The position numbers were made by a program, and so were the translations under genes. Positions 16,380 through 25,326 of a stretch of 64,000 nucleotides of DNA are shown here, piece by piece; within the stretch, counting starts at the first letter, position 1, and each line of letters opens with the position of its first letter. The notes below the pieces were generated by a model that was not told the origin of the DNA, made no database searches, and saw nothing but the letters and a program-made list of their open reading frames with translations. Source of the stretch: Actinomadura sp. WMMA1423 (GTDB taxonomy: Bacteria > Actinomycetota > Actinomycetes > Streptosporangiales > Streptosporangiaceae); assembly GCF_006547145.1 (NCBI RefSeq), contig NZ_CP041244.1, positions 7,440,001 through 7,504,000 of the forward strand. Reading direction: 5' to 3'.

Positions 16380-17803
16380 AGCGGCAGCCCCGTGAGGATC
16401 ATGACCTTCTCCTCGGTGTAGTCGGCGATCGCCGACCGCAGCCCCTCGCGGCCCACGCCGGAGTCCTTCACGCCGCCGTAGGGCATCTGGTCGGCGCGGT
16501 AGGACGGGACGTCGCCGATGACGACGCCGCCCACGTCCAGCTCGCGGTGGGCGCGGAACGCGATGTCCAGGTTCCGGGTGAAGACGCCCGCCTGGAGGCC
16601 GAACTTGGAGTCGTTGACGAGCGCGAACGCCTCGTCGACGCCGTCCACGGGCTGGACGAACATGACCGGCCCGAAGACCTCCTCGCGGGCGATCCTGGAG
16701 TCCGCCGGGACGTCGGCGAGGACGGTCGGCGCGTAGGCGGCGCCCTCGCGGGTGCCGCCGGTGAGGACCTTCGCGCCCCCGGCGACGGCCTCGTCCACCC
16801 AGGCCTCCACGCGCTCGGCGGCCTCCTCGTTGACGAGCGGGCCGACCTGCGTCTTGTCGTCCCACGGGTCGCCGGTGACGAGGGAGGAGACCGTGTCGAC
16901 CAGCTTCGGCAGGAACTCGTCGAGGACGGACCGGTCGACGTACACGCGCTGGACGGCGATGCAGCTCTGCCCCGCCTGGTAGTTGGAGAACAGCCCGATC
17001 CGCTTGGCGGCCCAGTCGAGGTCGGCGTCCGGCAGCACCACCGCGGCGCCGTTGCCGCCGAGTTCGAGGGTGACGTGCTTGCGCGGCGCCCGGTCGTTGA
17101 TCGCCCAGCCGACGGGCACGGACCCGGTGAACGACACGATCGGCAGCCGCGGGTCGTCGACCAGGGCGGAGGCCCGGTCGTTGGGCACCGGGAGGATCGA
17201 GAACATCCCGGCGGGCAGGTCGGTCTCGGCGAGCAGCTCGCCGAGCAGCAGCGCCGACAGCGGCGTGGCGGGGGCGGGCTTGAGGACGATCGGCGCGCCG
17301 GCGGCGATCGCCGGCGCGATCTTGTGGGCGGCGAGGTTCAGCGGGAAGTTGAAGGGAGAGATGCCCAGCACCGGGCCCTTCGGCACCCGCGTGACGTAGG
17401 CGAGCCGGCCCTCGGCGGCCGGGTCGGTGTCGAGCCGCTGCGTCGTCGCGGCGATGCGGCGGGCCTCCTCGCCGGCGAACCGGAACGTGGAGATCGCGCG
17501 GGCCACCTCGCCGCGCGCCCACAGCAGCGGCTTGCCGTTCTCCCCGGTGATCAGCCGGGCGACCTCCTCGGCGCGCTCGGCGAGCCGCGCGGACACGTGC
17601 GCGAGCGCCTCGGCCCGCACGTGCAGCGGCAGCGCCGCGGCCTCCCGGCGGACCGCGTCGGCCGCGGCTACCGCCTCCTCCACCTGCGCGGGCGTCGGCA
17701 CGGCCGCCGTTCCGACCACGCGGCCGTCGTAGGGATGCGTAACGGTCAGCTCACCGTCACCGGTCTCGGGCCGGCCGGCCAGCCAGAATGGGGTCACGTT
17801 CAT
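16376..17803 (-). CDS. Aldehyde dehydrogenase, probable succinate-semialdehyde dehydrogenase
   Basis: Product of 475 residues, NAD(P)-dependent ALDH superfamily. Catalytic Cys281 lies in QAGQSCIAVQRVYV, the general-base Glu in VTLELGGNGAAVV, and the cofactor region is FTGSVPVG. ATG 17803 is 5 bp after the stop of the upstream PucR gene, so both are probably one transcript. Divergent gabT 1.6 kb away supports a role in oxidising succinate semialdehyde from GABA. Another aldehyde substrate from polyamine breakdown is possible, so I leave the symbol open. The gene ends in the same CTAG as the convergent esterase. Confidence 0.88.
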   Translation of the reverse strand: MNVTPFWLAGRPETGDGELTVTHPYDGRVVGTAAVPTPAQVEEAVAAADAVRREAAALPLHVRAEALAHVSARLAERAEEVARLITGENGKPLLWARGEVARAISTFRFAGEEARRIAATTQRLDTDPAAEGRLAYVTRVPKGPVLGISPFNFPLNLAAHKIAPAIAAGAPIVLKPAPATPLSALLLGELLAETDLPAGMFSILPVPNDRASALVDDPRLPIVSFTGSVPVGWAINDRAPRKHVTLELGGNGAAVVLPDADLDWAAKRIGLFSNYQAGQSCIAVQRVYVDRSVLDEFLPKLVDTVSSLVTGDPWDDKTQVGPLVNEEAAERVEAWVDEAVAGGAKVLTGGTREGAAYAPTVLADVPADSRIAREEVFGPVMFVQPVDGVDEAFALVNDSKFGLQAGVFTRNLDIAFRAHRELDVGGVVIGDVPSYRADQMPYGGVKDSGVGREGLRSAIADYTEEKVMILTGLPL

Positions 17804-17808
17804 GCTTT

Positions 17809-19287
17809 TCACGGTAGCCACGGCGGGGCCGATTGGGAGTCGCCATCCTGTCCAATCCCGTCCGGCGCGTTGGACGTGATGGCGAGCGCGATCCACAGCT
17901 CGGCGCGGGCGGCCGGATCGTCCGGGTCGCGCCCGAGGAGTTCGGCCGCCTTACGCATCCGCGACCGGAGCGTGTGCCGGTGGACGCCGAGCGCCCGCGC
18001 CGCCGCCTCCCCCTGCCCGTTGGCCGCGACGTAGGCCCGGACGGTCTCGACCAGGCCCTCGTCCCGCAGGGGGGCGAGGAGCGCGTCGGCGAAGGCGCGG
18101 GCGGCGCCGGGGTCCATCAGGCCGAGCACGCCCTGCCCGGGGAGCCGGGAGTAGTGCAGGACGTCCCGGCCCGCCCGCGCGGCCGCCGCGAGCGCCTCCT
18201 CGGCCTGCCGCAGCGCGGGGCGCAGGTCGCCGGAGGCGGGGTCGCTGACGCCGATCGGCCCGCTTCCCGCGAGGAGCCGCTCGACCGTCCCGAGCGCCCC
18301 GTCCGGCACGATCACGGCGACGTGCCCGCCGAGCGGCAGCGCCGGGCACCGCGCCCCGGCGGCGTCGGACTCCAGCGCGTCCAGGACTGCGCGGCCCCCC
18401 GCGCAGGCCAGCACCCGGACGGGCCCGCGCGGGATCGCCGGCCCCTCGCCCGGACGCCCGAGCAGCAGCGCCGCCAGCGAGGCCCGGAGCTCGCGCTCGG
18501 TGCGCGGCGTCTCGGACTGGAGCGTCAGCAGGGCCACGGCGGCGCCCACGATCGTGTGCGCGGTGGGCGGCAGGGGCGCGTCGGCGCCCACCGCGAGGAA
18601 GCCGCGCGGCCGCCCGCCGAGCCCGATGCGCTGCACGACGATGTGGCCGTCGGGAACGGCCAGCGCCACGCTCGCGGCCGGGCTCCCCCGTTTCGGACGG
18701 TGCCGCAGCCGGGCCAGCTCGGGCGCGAGGACCTCGGCGCGGTCGCGGGCGCCGCCCGGTTCGGCGTGCCGGGCCTCGCCGGAGGCGTCCAGCAGCAGCG
18801 CCCACCCGCCGAGCAGCCGGGCCAGCCGGGCGACCAGCGCGCCGGGGCCGGTGAGCGCGGCGCGGGTCAGCTCGCGCTGGGCCTGGAACGCGCGGGTCAC
18901 GTCCTCGTACCACTCGGCGGCGAGCACTCGCGAGACCGCCTTGCCGATCGCGATGAACGGCGTCGGGCGCGGCACCTCCAGCAGCACGAGCCCCTGGCCG
19001 CGCGCCGCGGCCAGCAGTTCGGGCGGGACGGACTCGTGGATGACGCCGACAGCGAAGCCGAGCCCGGCGACGCCCCGCGCGACCAGCCGGGACACATAGC
19101 CCTCGGCGTTCGCGGGGGTGAGCCGCATGCCCGTGGTCAGGACCAGCTCGCCGCCCTCCAGGAACGGGGTCGGGTCCTCCAGTTCGCTGACGGCGACCCA
19201 GACGACGGGCGTCGCCGGGAGCGGCCCGGTGAGCGACCGCAGGCCGAGCTGCGGGAGGGCCGCTACGGCGGCCAGCGTGGGCGGCAT
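17809..19287 (-). CDS. PucR-family transcriptional regulator
   Basis: Product of 492 residues. The N-terminal PucR-like purine-catabolism domain (about 10-135) is followed by a GGDEF-like/GAF-like middle and a C-terminal helix-turn-helix: YVAANGQGEAAARALGVHRH and TLRSRMRKAAELLGRDP (about 420-470). PucR proteins often activate GABA, purine or polyamine catabolism in actinobacteria. It lies between the aldehyde dehydrogenase it probably co-transcribes with and the divergent gabT. A dyad, GGACGG-N6-CCGTCC, is in the gap to gabT. Confidence 0.9.
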   Translation of the reverse strand: MPPTLAAVAALPQLGLRSLTGPLPATPVVWVAVSELEDPTPFLEGGELVLTTGMRLTPANAEGYVSRLVARGVAGLGFAVGVIHESVPPELLAAARGQGLVLLEVPRPTPFIAIGKAVSRVLAAEWYEDVTRAFQAQRELTRAALTGPGALVARLARLLGGWALLLDASGEARHAEPGGARDRAEVLAPELARLRHRPKRGSPAASVALAVPDGHIVVQRIGLGGRPRGFLAVGADAPLPPTAHTIVGAAVALLTLQSETPRTERELRASLAALLLGRPGEGPAIPRGPVRVLACAGGRAVLDALESDAAGARCPALPLGGHVAVIVPDGALGTVERLLAGSGPIGVSDPASGDLRPALRQAEEALAAAARAGRDVLHYSRLPGQGVLGLMDPGAARAFADALLAPLRDEGLVETVRAYVAANGQGEAAARALGVHRHTLRSRMRKAAELLGRDPDDPAARAELWIALAITSNAPDGIGQDGDSQSAPPWLP

Positions 19288-19318
19288 GTCAATCCCTGTG
19301 CAAAGTGTCTACCTCGCC

Positions 19319-19336
19319 GGACGGATTTCGCCGTCC
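19319..19336. promoter_or_regulatory. Inverted repeat between pucR and gabT
   Basis: GGACGG and CCGTCC separated by 6 bp form a symmetric site in the 91-bp divergent promoter region of the PucR regulator and gabT. A role as PucR operator is an inference from position only. Confidence 0.3.
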
Positions 19337-19378
19337 CGTACTGTTCATCGTAGGCGCCGCCCGGCTTACGTTCAGTTC

Positions 19379-20740
19379 ATGACCAGCCAGGACAGCACCC
19401 CCGGCGTGAGCGGTTCCCGCCTGCCGCAGGAACGCCGCGTCGTGACCGAGATCCCCGGCCCGCGCTCCCGCGCGCTGCACGCCCGGCGCCTCGCGGCGGT
19501 GCCGCCCGGTGTCGGCAGCGTCCTGCCGGTGTACGTGACGGACGCGGACGGCGGCGTGGTCGTCGACGCCGACGGCAACTCCCTGATCGACTTCGGCTCC
19601 GGCATCGCCGTCACGAACGTCGGCAACGCCAACCCCCGCGTCGCGGCGGCGGTGAAGGCGCAGGCCGACCGGTTCACCCACACCTGCTTCATGGTCGCGC
19701 CGTACGAGTCGTACGTCGCGGTGTGCGAGAACCTCAACCGGATCACGCCCGGCGACCACGAGAAGCGCTCCCTGCTGGTCAACAGCGGTGCCGAGGCGGT
19801 GGAGAACGCCGTCAAGATCGCCCGGTACGCGACCGGGCGGCAGGCGGTCGTGGCCTTCGACCACGGCTACCACGGCCGGACGCTGCTGACGATGACGCTG
19901 ACCGCGAAGAACATGCCCTACAAGCAGGGGTTCGGCCCGTACGCGCCCGAGGTCTACCGGATGCCTCTGGCCTACCCCTACCGCTGGCCCACCGGTCCGG
20001 ACAACTGCGGACCCGAGGCCGCCGCGCAGGCGATCGACCAGATCACCAAGCAGATCGGCGCGACGAACGTCGCGGCGCTGCTGATCGAGCCGATCCAGGG
20101 CGAGGGCGGGTTCATCGAGCCCGCGCCCGGGTTCCTGCCCGCGCTCGCCGAGTTCTGCCGCGCGAACGGGATCCTGTTCGTCGCCGACGAGGTGCAGACG
20201 GGCTTCGCGCGGACCGGCGACCTGTTCGCCTGCGAGCACGAGGGGATCGTCCCCGACCTCGTCGCGACGGCCAAGGGCATCGCCGGCGGGCTGCCGCTGG
20301 CCGCCGTCACCGGGCGCGCCGACATCATGGACAAGGTCCACGGCGGCGGGCTCGGCGGCACCTACGGCGGCAACCCGCTCGCCTGCGAGGCGGCCCTCGC
20401 CGTCCTGGAGGAGATCGAGGACGGCAAGCTCACCCAGCGCGCCCGCCGGATCGGGGAGGTCATGCTGCCCCGGCTGCGCGACCTCGCCGAGCGGCACCCG
20501 GCGATCGGGGACGTCCGCGGGCGCGGCGCGATGATCGCCATCGAGCTGGTGCGGGAGGGGACGAAGGAGCCCGACCCCGAGCTGACCGCGAGGCTCGCCC
20601 GCCGCTGCCACGAGAACGGGCTGCTCGTCCTGACGACCGGGACCTACGGGAACGTGATGCGCTTCCTGCCCCCGCTCGTCATCTCCGAGGACCTGCTGAC
20701 CGAGGGACTGGACGTCCTGGAGGCGGCCTTCGCGGAATGA
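19379..20740 (+). CDS. gabT: 4-aminobutyrate--2-oxoglutarate transaminase
   Basis: Product of 453 residues, class III PLP aminotransferase. It moves the amino group of GABA to 2-oxoglutarate, giving succinate semialdehyde. Seen: the LLVNSGAEAVENAVKIAR cofactor-phosphate region, FDHGYHGRT, the VADEVQTGFARTG Asp contacting the pyridinium, the PLP lysine K299 in TAKGIAGG, and GGTYGGNPLAC. The N terminus QERRVVTEIPGPRSRALHARR is typical of actinobacterial GabT. Divergent from pucR and the aldehyde dehydrogenase, it completes a two-step GABA-to-succinate route. Confidence 0.93.
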   Translation: MTSQDSTPGVSGSRLPQERRVVTEIPGPRSRALHARRLAAVPPGVGSVLPVYVTDADGGVVVDADGNSLIDFGSGIAVTNVGNANPRVAAAVKAQADRFTHTCFMVAPYESYVAVCENLNRITPGDHEKRSLLVNSGAEAVENAVKIARYATGRQAVVAFDHGYHGRTLLTMTLTAKNMPYKQGFGPYAPEVYRMPLAYPYRWPTGPDNCGPEAAAQAIDQITKQIGATNVAALLIEPIQGEGGFIEPAPGFLPALAEFCRANGILFVADEVQTGFARTGDLFACEHEGIVPDLVATAKGIAGGLPLAAVTGRADIMDKVHGGGLGGTYGGNPLACEAALAVLEEIEDGKLTQRARRIGEVMLPRLRDLAERHPAIGDVRGRGAMIAIELVREGTKEPDPELTARLARRCHENGLLVLTTGTYGNVMRFLPPLVISEDLLTEGLDVLEAAFAE

Positions 20741-20797
20741 CCCGCGCCGGCCTCCGCCCGGAGGCACCGCCGGACCGGGGACGGTCGGGGGCCCGCG

Positions 20798-21787
20798 TCA
20801 CGCGGCGGTGAGGCTCTCCGGGTAGAGGCCGGCGAGGATGTCGTAGGAGCGCAGCCGGTCGGCGTGGTCGAAGACCTGCGTCGTCACCATGACCTCGTCC
20901 ACGCCCGTCCGGCCGACCAGCTCGTCGAGCTGCTTGCGGACGGCGTCGGGGCCGCCCACCACCTGGTCGGCCAGCCGCGCGTCGATCATCTGTCGCTCCA
21001 GCGGCGTGTACGGGTAGGCCGCCGCCTCCTCCGGCGTCGGCAGCAGCCCGGGCCGCCCCTGCCGCAGCCGCAGGAACGACAGCGCCTGGGGCGCGGCCAG
21101 CTCGCGCGCCCGCTCGTCGTCCCCGGCGGCCGTCACCGAGACCCCGATCATCGAGTACGGCTCGTCCAGCGCCCCCGGGCGGAACGACTGCCGGTACAAC
21201 TCCAGCGCGGGAACGGTGTTCTCGGCGCTGAAGTGGTGCGCGAACGCGAACGGCAGGCCGAGGAGCCCGGCGAGCCGCGCGCTGTACCCGCTGGACCCGA
21301 GCAGCCACACCGGCGGCTCGTTCCCCGCGGCCGGGGTCACCTTGCTGTCGGCGGCGAAATAGCCCCGCAGCTCCACGACCTGCTCGGGGAAGTCGTCGAC
21401 CGACAGCGCGTCCGGGGACCGGCGCAGCGCCCGCGCGGTCGCCTGGTCGGTGCCGGGCGCGCGGCCGAGGCCGAGGTCGATGCGTCCCGGGTGGAGCGCC
21501 TCCAGCGTCCCGAACTGCTCGGCGACGACCATCGGCGCGTGGTTCGGCAGCATGACCCCGCCCGACCCGACCCGCATCCGGGAGGTCGCGGCCGCGACCT
21601 GCCCGATCAGCACGGCGGTCGCCGAACTGGCGATGCCCGGCATGGCGTGGTGCTCGGCGAGCCAGTAGCGGTGGAAGCCGAGCCGCTCGGTGTGCCGGGC
21701 CAGGTCGAGCGTGTTGCGCAGGGCCTGGCCCGAGGTGGAGCCGGTGACGACGGGGGCGAGATCGAGGACGGAGAAGCGCACGGTCAT
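20798..21787 (-). CDS. LLM-class flavin-dependent oxidoreductase
   Basis: Product of 329 residues of the luciferase-like monooxygenase TIM-barrel family. The N terminus FSVLDLAPVV, then HTERLGFHRYWLAEHHAMPGIA, MRVGSGGVMLPNHAP and DLGLGRAPGTDQ are the standard landmarks of the MsnO8/YhbW-type subgroup. It uses FMNH2 or F420H2 supplied by a partner. The substrate is unknown, and no reductase is adjacent. The gene lies 37 bp downstream of a small membrane protein on the same strand. Confidence 0.9.
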   Translation of the reverse strand: MTVRFSVLDLAPVVTGSTSGQALRNTLDLARHTERLGFHRYWLAEHHAMPGIASSATAVLIGQVAAATSRMRVGSGGVMLPNHAPMVVAEQFGTLEALHPGRIDLGLGRAPGTDQATARALRRSPDALSVDDFPEQVVELRGYFAADSKVTPAAGNEPPVWLLGSSGYSARLAGLLGLPFAFAHHFSAENTVPALELYRQSFRPGALDEPYSMIGVSVTAAGDDERARELAAPQALSFLRLRQGRPGLLPTPEEAAAYPYTPLERQMIDARLADQVVGGPDAVRKQLDELVGRTGVDEVMVTTQVFDHADRLRSYDILAGLYPESLTAA

Positions 21788-21824
21788 ACCGTGGGCAACC
21801 CGCCCCGGGCCGGTCCTCTTCCCG

Positions 21825-22133
21825 CTACCCCTTCAGCGCCGCGACGGCCACGCCCGCGGCGACCGCGACGAGGACGGGGACCGTGATGCTGAGCCACGAC
21901 CAGTTCACCAGCGCGCGGGCACGCGCGGGATCCTCCCCGAACCGGGTCTCGGCCCGGGTGTACAGCAGGGCGGCCACCACGACCAGCGGCAGGAAGGCGA
22001 ACGTCGTGAGCAGGCCGAGGACGAAGGCGAGGACCTGCCCGAACCGGGTGTAGGTCCCGTCCGGCCCGATGCCGAGCGCGAGGCGGGGAGCGGACGCCGA
22101 GGCGGGCACGGCACCGGACACGGCTTCGGTCAT
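21825..22133 (-). CDS. Small two-TM membrane protein
   Basis: Product of 102 residues. Two hydrophobic helices (about 30-57 and 75-97) flank a polar loop TRAETRFGEDPARARALVNWSW. It resembles short DUF4190/DUF4870-like membrane proteins, but I make no firm family call. The ATG has GGAGG about 8 bases upstream (reverse strand of CCTCC, 22141-22145). The tnpB element begins immediately upstream, so its native promoter may have been displaced. Confidence 0.7.
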   Translation of the reverse strand: MTEAVSGAVPASASAPRLALGIGPDGTYTRFGQVLAFVLGLLTTFAFLPLVVVAALLYTRAETRFGEDPARARALVNWSWLSITVPVLVAVAAGVAVAALKG

Positions 22134-22152
22134 GTGTGTTCCTCCGTGTATG

Positions 22153-22172
22153 CCCCGGCCTTTGGGCCGGGG
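22153..22172. repeat. Left subterminal hairpin of the tnpB element
   Basis: CCCCGGCC (22153-22160) and GGCCGGGG (22165-22172) form a perfect 8-bp stem with a TTTG loop. It lies about 90 bp before the tnpB start and only 20 bp from the ATG of the small membrane protein gene on the other strand. Confidence 0.65.
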
Positions 22173-22264
22173 AGGAAACGGGCTTTTGTGGCGTGGATCG
22201 GGGGAGCCGGGGTGTTTCGGCGTCCGCTGGGTCGGCTCGCGTCGAGGCTGTTAGAACGTGGGGT

Positions 22265-23485
22265 ATGGCGCGGCAGGTCAGGCGGGCGTTCAAGTACCGC
22301 TTTTACCCCACCGAGAAGCAGGCGGCTGAGTTGTCGCGCACGTTCGGCTGCGTGCGGCTGGTGTACAACAGGGCGCTGGAGGAGCGCACCCGGGCCTGGC
22401 GGAGGGAGCGGCGCCGCATCTCCTACACGCAGTCGTCGGCAGCGCTGACGCGGTGGAAGCAGACCCCTGAACTGGCCTTCCTGGCCGAGGTCTCGTGCGT
22501 CCCGCTCCAGCAGGCGCTGCGGCATCTGCAGGCAGCGTTCTCCAACTTCCTCGCCAAGCGCGCTGCCTATCCGCGGTTCAAGTCGCGCAAGCGGTCGCGT
22601 TGCTCGGCCGAGTACACCCGCAGCGCTTTCACCTGGCGCGATGGGCGTCTCACGCTGGCCAAGATGGCCGAGCCCCTCGACGTCCGCTGGTCGCGCCGGT
22701 TGCCTGAGGGCGCGGAGCCGAGCACAGTGACGGTGTCGCGAGACAGTGCGGGCCGCTGGTTCGTGTCCCTGCTGTGCCAGGACACGATCGCGGCGGCTCC
22801 GGCCACGAACGCGGTGGTCGGGCTGGACGCCGGGATCACGTCGCTGGTGGTCCTGTCCACCGGGGAGAAGGTCGCCAATCCCCGGCATGAGCGCCGTGAC
22901 CGCGCGCGCCTGGCCAGAGCGCAGCGGGAGCTGTCGCGCAAGGCGCCGGGTTCGGCGAACCGCGATAAGACCCGCCGCAGGGCGGCCCGGGTGCATGCGC
23001 GGATCGCCGACCGGCGCCGAGACTTCCTGCACAAGCTGTCGACTCGCCTCGTCCGTGAGAACCAAACGGTCGTGATCGAGGACCTCACCGTCGGCCACAT
23101 GCTCAAGAACCGCAAGCTCGCGCGCGCCATCTCCGATGCGGCGTGGCGGGAACTGCGCTCGATGCTGGAGTACAAGTGCGCCTGGTATGGGCGCGACCTG
23201 GTCGTGGTCGACCGCTGGTTCCCCTCCTCCAAGCTGTGCGGAACCTGCGGCGCGGTCCGCGAAAGGCTGCCGCTGGACGTCCGCGAGTGGACGTGCGGCT
23301 GCGGTGCGGTGCATGACCGCGACGTGAACGCGGCGCGCAACATCCTGGCCGCCGGGCTGGCGGTGACCGCCTGTGGAGACGGTGTAAGACCTCAACGGGA
23401 CACCTCCCGGACGGGGCGGTCGTCGGCGAAGCAGGAACCCCAGCGGGCGACCGCTGGAATCCTCTGCCTTCAGGCGGAGGAGTGA
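22265..23485 (+). CDS. tnpB: TnpB-family RNA-guided endonuclease
   Basis: Product of 406 residues, OrfB/TnpB family, ancestor of Cas12. N-terminal helix-turn-helix region FKYRFYPTEKQAAELSRTFG and CVRLVYNRALEER. RuvC catalytic triad is intact: D188 (VGLDAG), E272 (VIEDL), D353 (HDRDVNAARN). The zinc ribbon CGTCGAV..WTCGCG lies between the last two. ATG 22265 is chosen because the family begins with a basic FKYRFYPT motif; the open frame upstream to 22136 holds the left hairpin. TnpB uses an RNA from the element right end to cut DNA, which favours element retention. This copy looks active by its residues. Confidence 0.9.
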   Translation: MARQVRRAFKYRFYPTEKQAAELSRTFGCVRLVYNRALEERTRAWRRERRRISYTQSSAALTRWKQTPELAFLAEVSCVPLQQALRHLQAAFSNFLAKRAAYPRFKSRKRSRCSAEYTRSAFTWRDGRLTLAKMAEPLDVRWSRRLPEGAEPSTVTVSRDSAGRWFVSLLCQDTIAAAPATNAVVGLDAGITSLVVLSTGEKVANPRHERRDRARLARAQRELSRKAPGSANRDKTRRRAARVHARIADRRRDFLHKLSTRLVRENQTVVIEDLTVGHMLKNRKLARAISDAAWRELRSMLEYKCAWYGRDLVVVDRWFPSSKLCGTCGAVRERLPLDVREWTCGCGAVHDRDVNAARNILAAGLAVTACGDGVRPQRDTSRTGRSSAKQEPQRATAGILCLQAEE

Positions 23486-23500
23486 GTCAAGAGCGCACCG
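23440..23500 (+). ncRNA. Candidate omega-RNA 3' portion / right-end hairpin of tnpB element
   Basis: CCTCTGCC (23461-23468), loop TTCA, GGCGGAGG (23473-23480) form an 8-bp stem with one T-G wobble, overlapping the last codons of tnpB. In characterised TnpB systems the guide RNA spans the tnpB 3' end and right end, and the bases just outside the element act as guide. The boundary to guide is unmapped here. Confidence 0.4.
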
Positions 23501-23547
23501 ATCTCTAATGTGACCTGGATCATACGCTCGGGGGCCGTGGCGCGCGA

Positions 23548-23581
23548 GGGGCCGGCCGCCGCTTGTGCGGCGGCCGGCCCC
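23548..23581. terminator. Strong stem-loop terminator between tnpB and nuclease gene
   Basis: A perfect 15-bp stem (23548-23562 with 23567-23581) and TTGT loop lie 5 bp past the stop of the minus-strand nuclease gene and 62 bp past the tnpB stop. It can serve both convergent genes. No T run follows, as is common in high-GC actinomycetes. Confidence 0.75.
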
Positions 23582-23586
23582 GGGGC

Positions 23587-25249
23587 TCAGCGGAGGTCGA
23601 GGCCGAGCAGGACGGGGTCGTGGTCGGACGAGCGGAACGCGTCCGGCCGGTAGAACGCGGGCGGGTTGTACTCGGTGTTGTAGTCGAGGAACACCGGCTC
23701 GTCACTGTTGATGTGCCAGATCGTCGCGCCCGTCACGCGGCGCGACAGCGCCCTGCCCGCGAGCGCGTGGTCCAGCTCGCCCGACTGCCCGTCGAACACG
23801 TAGCTGTAGCGCTGGGACGGCGGGACGAACCGCTGCGTCTGCCCGACGAGCCCGGCGGCGGTGAGCGTCTTCACCGGGTCCTCGGCGGTGTAGGCGTTGA
23901 GGTCGCCGACCACGAGGGGGTTCGGCACGCCGGCGGCGAGCGCGGCGACCGCCCTGGCCTGGGAGACGCGGCGGGCGTTGTAGCAGCCCTGGCCGTCGCC
24001 CTGGTCCTGGTCGGGGCCGGTGGCGTCGCCGCAGCCCTTCGACTTGAAGTGGTTGACGATCATGGTGAAGGCCGTGCCGCCCCTGCGGGGGCGGAACGTC
24101 TGCACCAGCGGCGGGCGGTCGAACACCGGGTCCTGCGACGAGCGCGCCTCGCCGACCGGCGTGACCTCGGACGGCCGGTAGATGAGCGCGACGTGGATCT
24201 CGTCAGTCCCCGGGTAGGGGTGCCGGACCCACGCGTACGTCCCGGCGCCCGCCGCCTGGTTCAGCCGGTCGACGATGGTCCCGACGGCGGTGTCGCCGTT
24301 GTTCTCGACCTCCATCAGCCCGACGACGTCGGCGTCGAGGCCCCGCAGCGCCGCGGTCAGCTTCGTGAGCTGCCGCTCCTGCTCCTCGGCCGTGTCGGCA
24401 CCGCGCTTGTCGAGCGTCGTGAACCAGTTCAGCGTGTTGAAGCTGGCGACGCGCACGTCACCCCCGACGTTCCGCGGCCGCTTGGGCCTCGGGTTCTCGT
24501 TGTCGAAGCGCGCCGGCCTGGTCGGCTGGAGGGCGTAGTCGCCGAACTGGTAGGTGAGCACGCCGGTCAGCCCGGTGGTGGCGTCCCCGATCCGCACGAC
24601 GCGGGGGTCGGTGTAGGGGATCGTCGCCGGGTTCTGCACGTTCGAACCGTCGTCGACGAGGAGCCGCCGCGCGTCGTTGCCCGCCTGGGTGGAGCCGTGC
24701 CCGTCGGTCGGCTGGAAGAGCCGGCCGCCGGCGGACACGGTGATCTGCCCGTACCGTCCGAGCTGGTAGGTCTCGGTGGTGGTGAGCCGCTGGCCGAACC
24801 GCAGCAGCACGCCCTCGTACCGCTCCATGCCGGCGCCGCCCTTGAGCGGCAGCCGGACCGCCGCGGGCGCGACCCTGCCCGTGCCGCACACGTCCACCGC
24901 CGAGACCGGCGACAGCTCGGTGAGCCCGTTGTACTCGACGGCCTTGCCGGTGACCAGGACCCTGTCGCCGACCGCGACCTCCGTGGTCGAGTAGACGAAC
25001 ACCCCGTCGGAGGTCGCCGGGTCGGAGTCGGGCGTCGGGTCCTGGACGAAGAAGCCCTTGAGCTGGTCGGAACGCTGGAAGTCCGCGGTCACGACGCCCT
25101 CGACCCGGACGGTCCGCCCGGCGAGAGGGGACGCGCTTCCGCTGCCCTGGACCTCGGCTATCCGGTGGTCGGCGGGGGTGCCGCAGGTGGACGCCGGCGG
25201 CGAGGCCGGCGGTCAGGACGGTCGCGAGTGCTGCTGCTGTTCGGCGCAT
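23587..25249 (-). CDS. Secreted ExeM/NucH-like endonuclease/exonuclease/phosphatase-family nuclease, frame disrupted near N terminus
   Basis: The main frame (below about 25215) encodes an OB-fold segment (EVQGSGSASPLAGRTVRVEG, then GFFVQDP) and an endonuclease/exonuclease/phosphatase domain: VASFNTLNW, GLMEVENNG, MIVNHFKSKG, VVGDLNAY, and the terminal SSDHDPVLL. In the ExeM/NucH type these are extracellular DNases. The signal peptide (MRRTAAALATVLTAGLAAG from ATG 25249) is in a different frame: the domain frame meets a TGA just upstream of its PPASTCGTPADH start and has no start codon before GTG 25092, which would delete conserved OB-fold sequence. One extra base between about 25195 and 25225 explains this. 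It is either a true frameshift mutation or a sequence error. Confidence 0.8.
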
Positions 25250-25326
25250 GGCGGGAGCGTAGAGGGCCATCGCCGCTGATCAGCGAACCGTTAATGAAGA
25301 CTCCACCAATTCGCAACGGACCCCCG

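Larger units (their letters stand above)
22150..23490 (+). mobile_element. IS605-type tnpB-only element (IS1341-like)
   Basis: A single tnpB gene is bounded by two subterminal hairpins of the kind found at IS200/IS605 ends: left 22153-22172 and right 23461-23480, the right one overlapping the end of tnpB and followed by GAGTCAA. No tnpA (Y1 transposase) is present, so the unit would need a transposase in trans. Exact termini cannot be fixed without an empty-site comparison. Confidence 0.7.
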
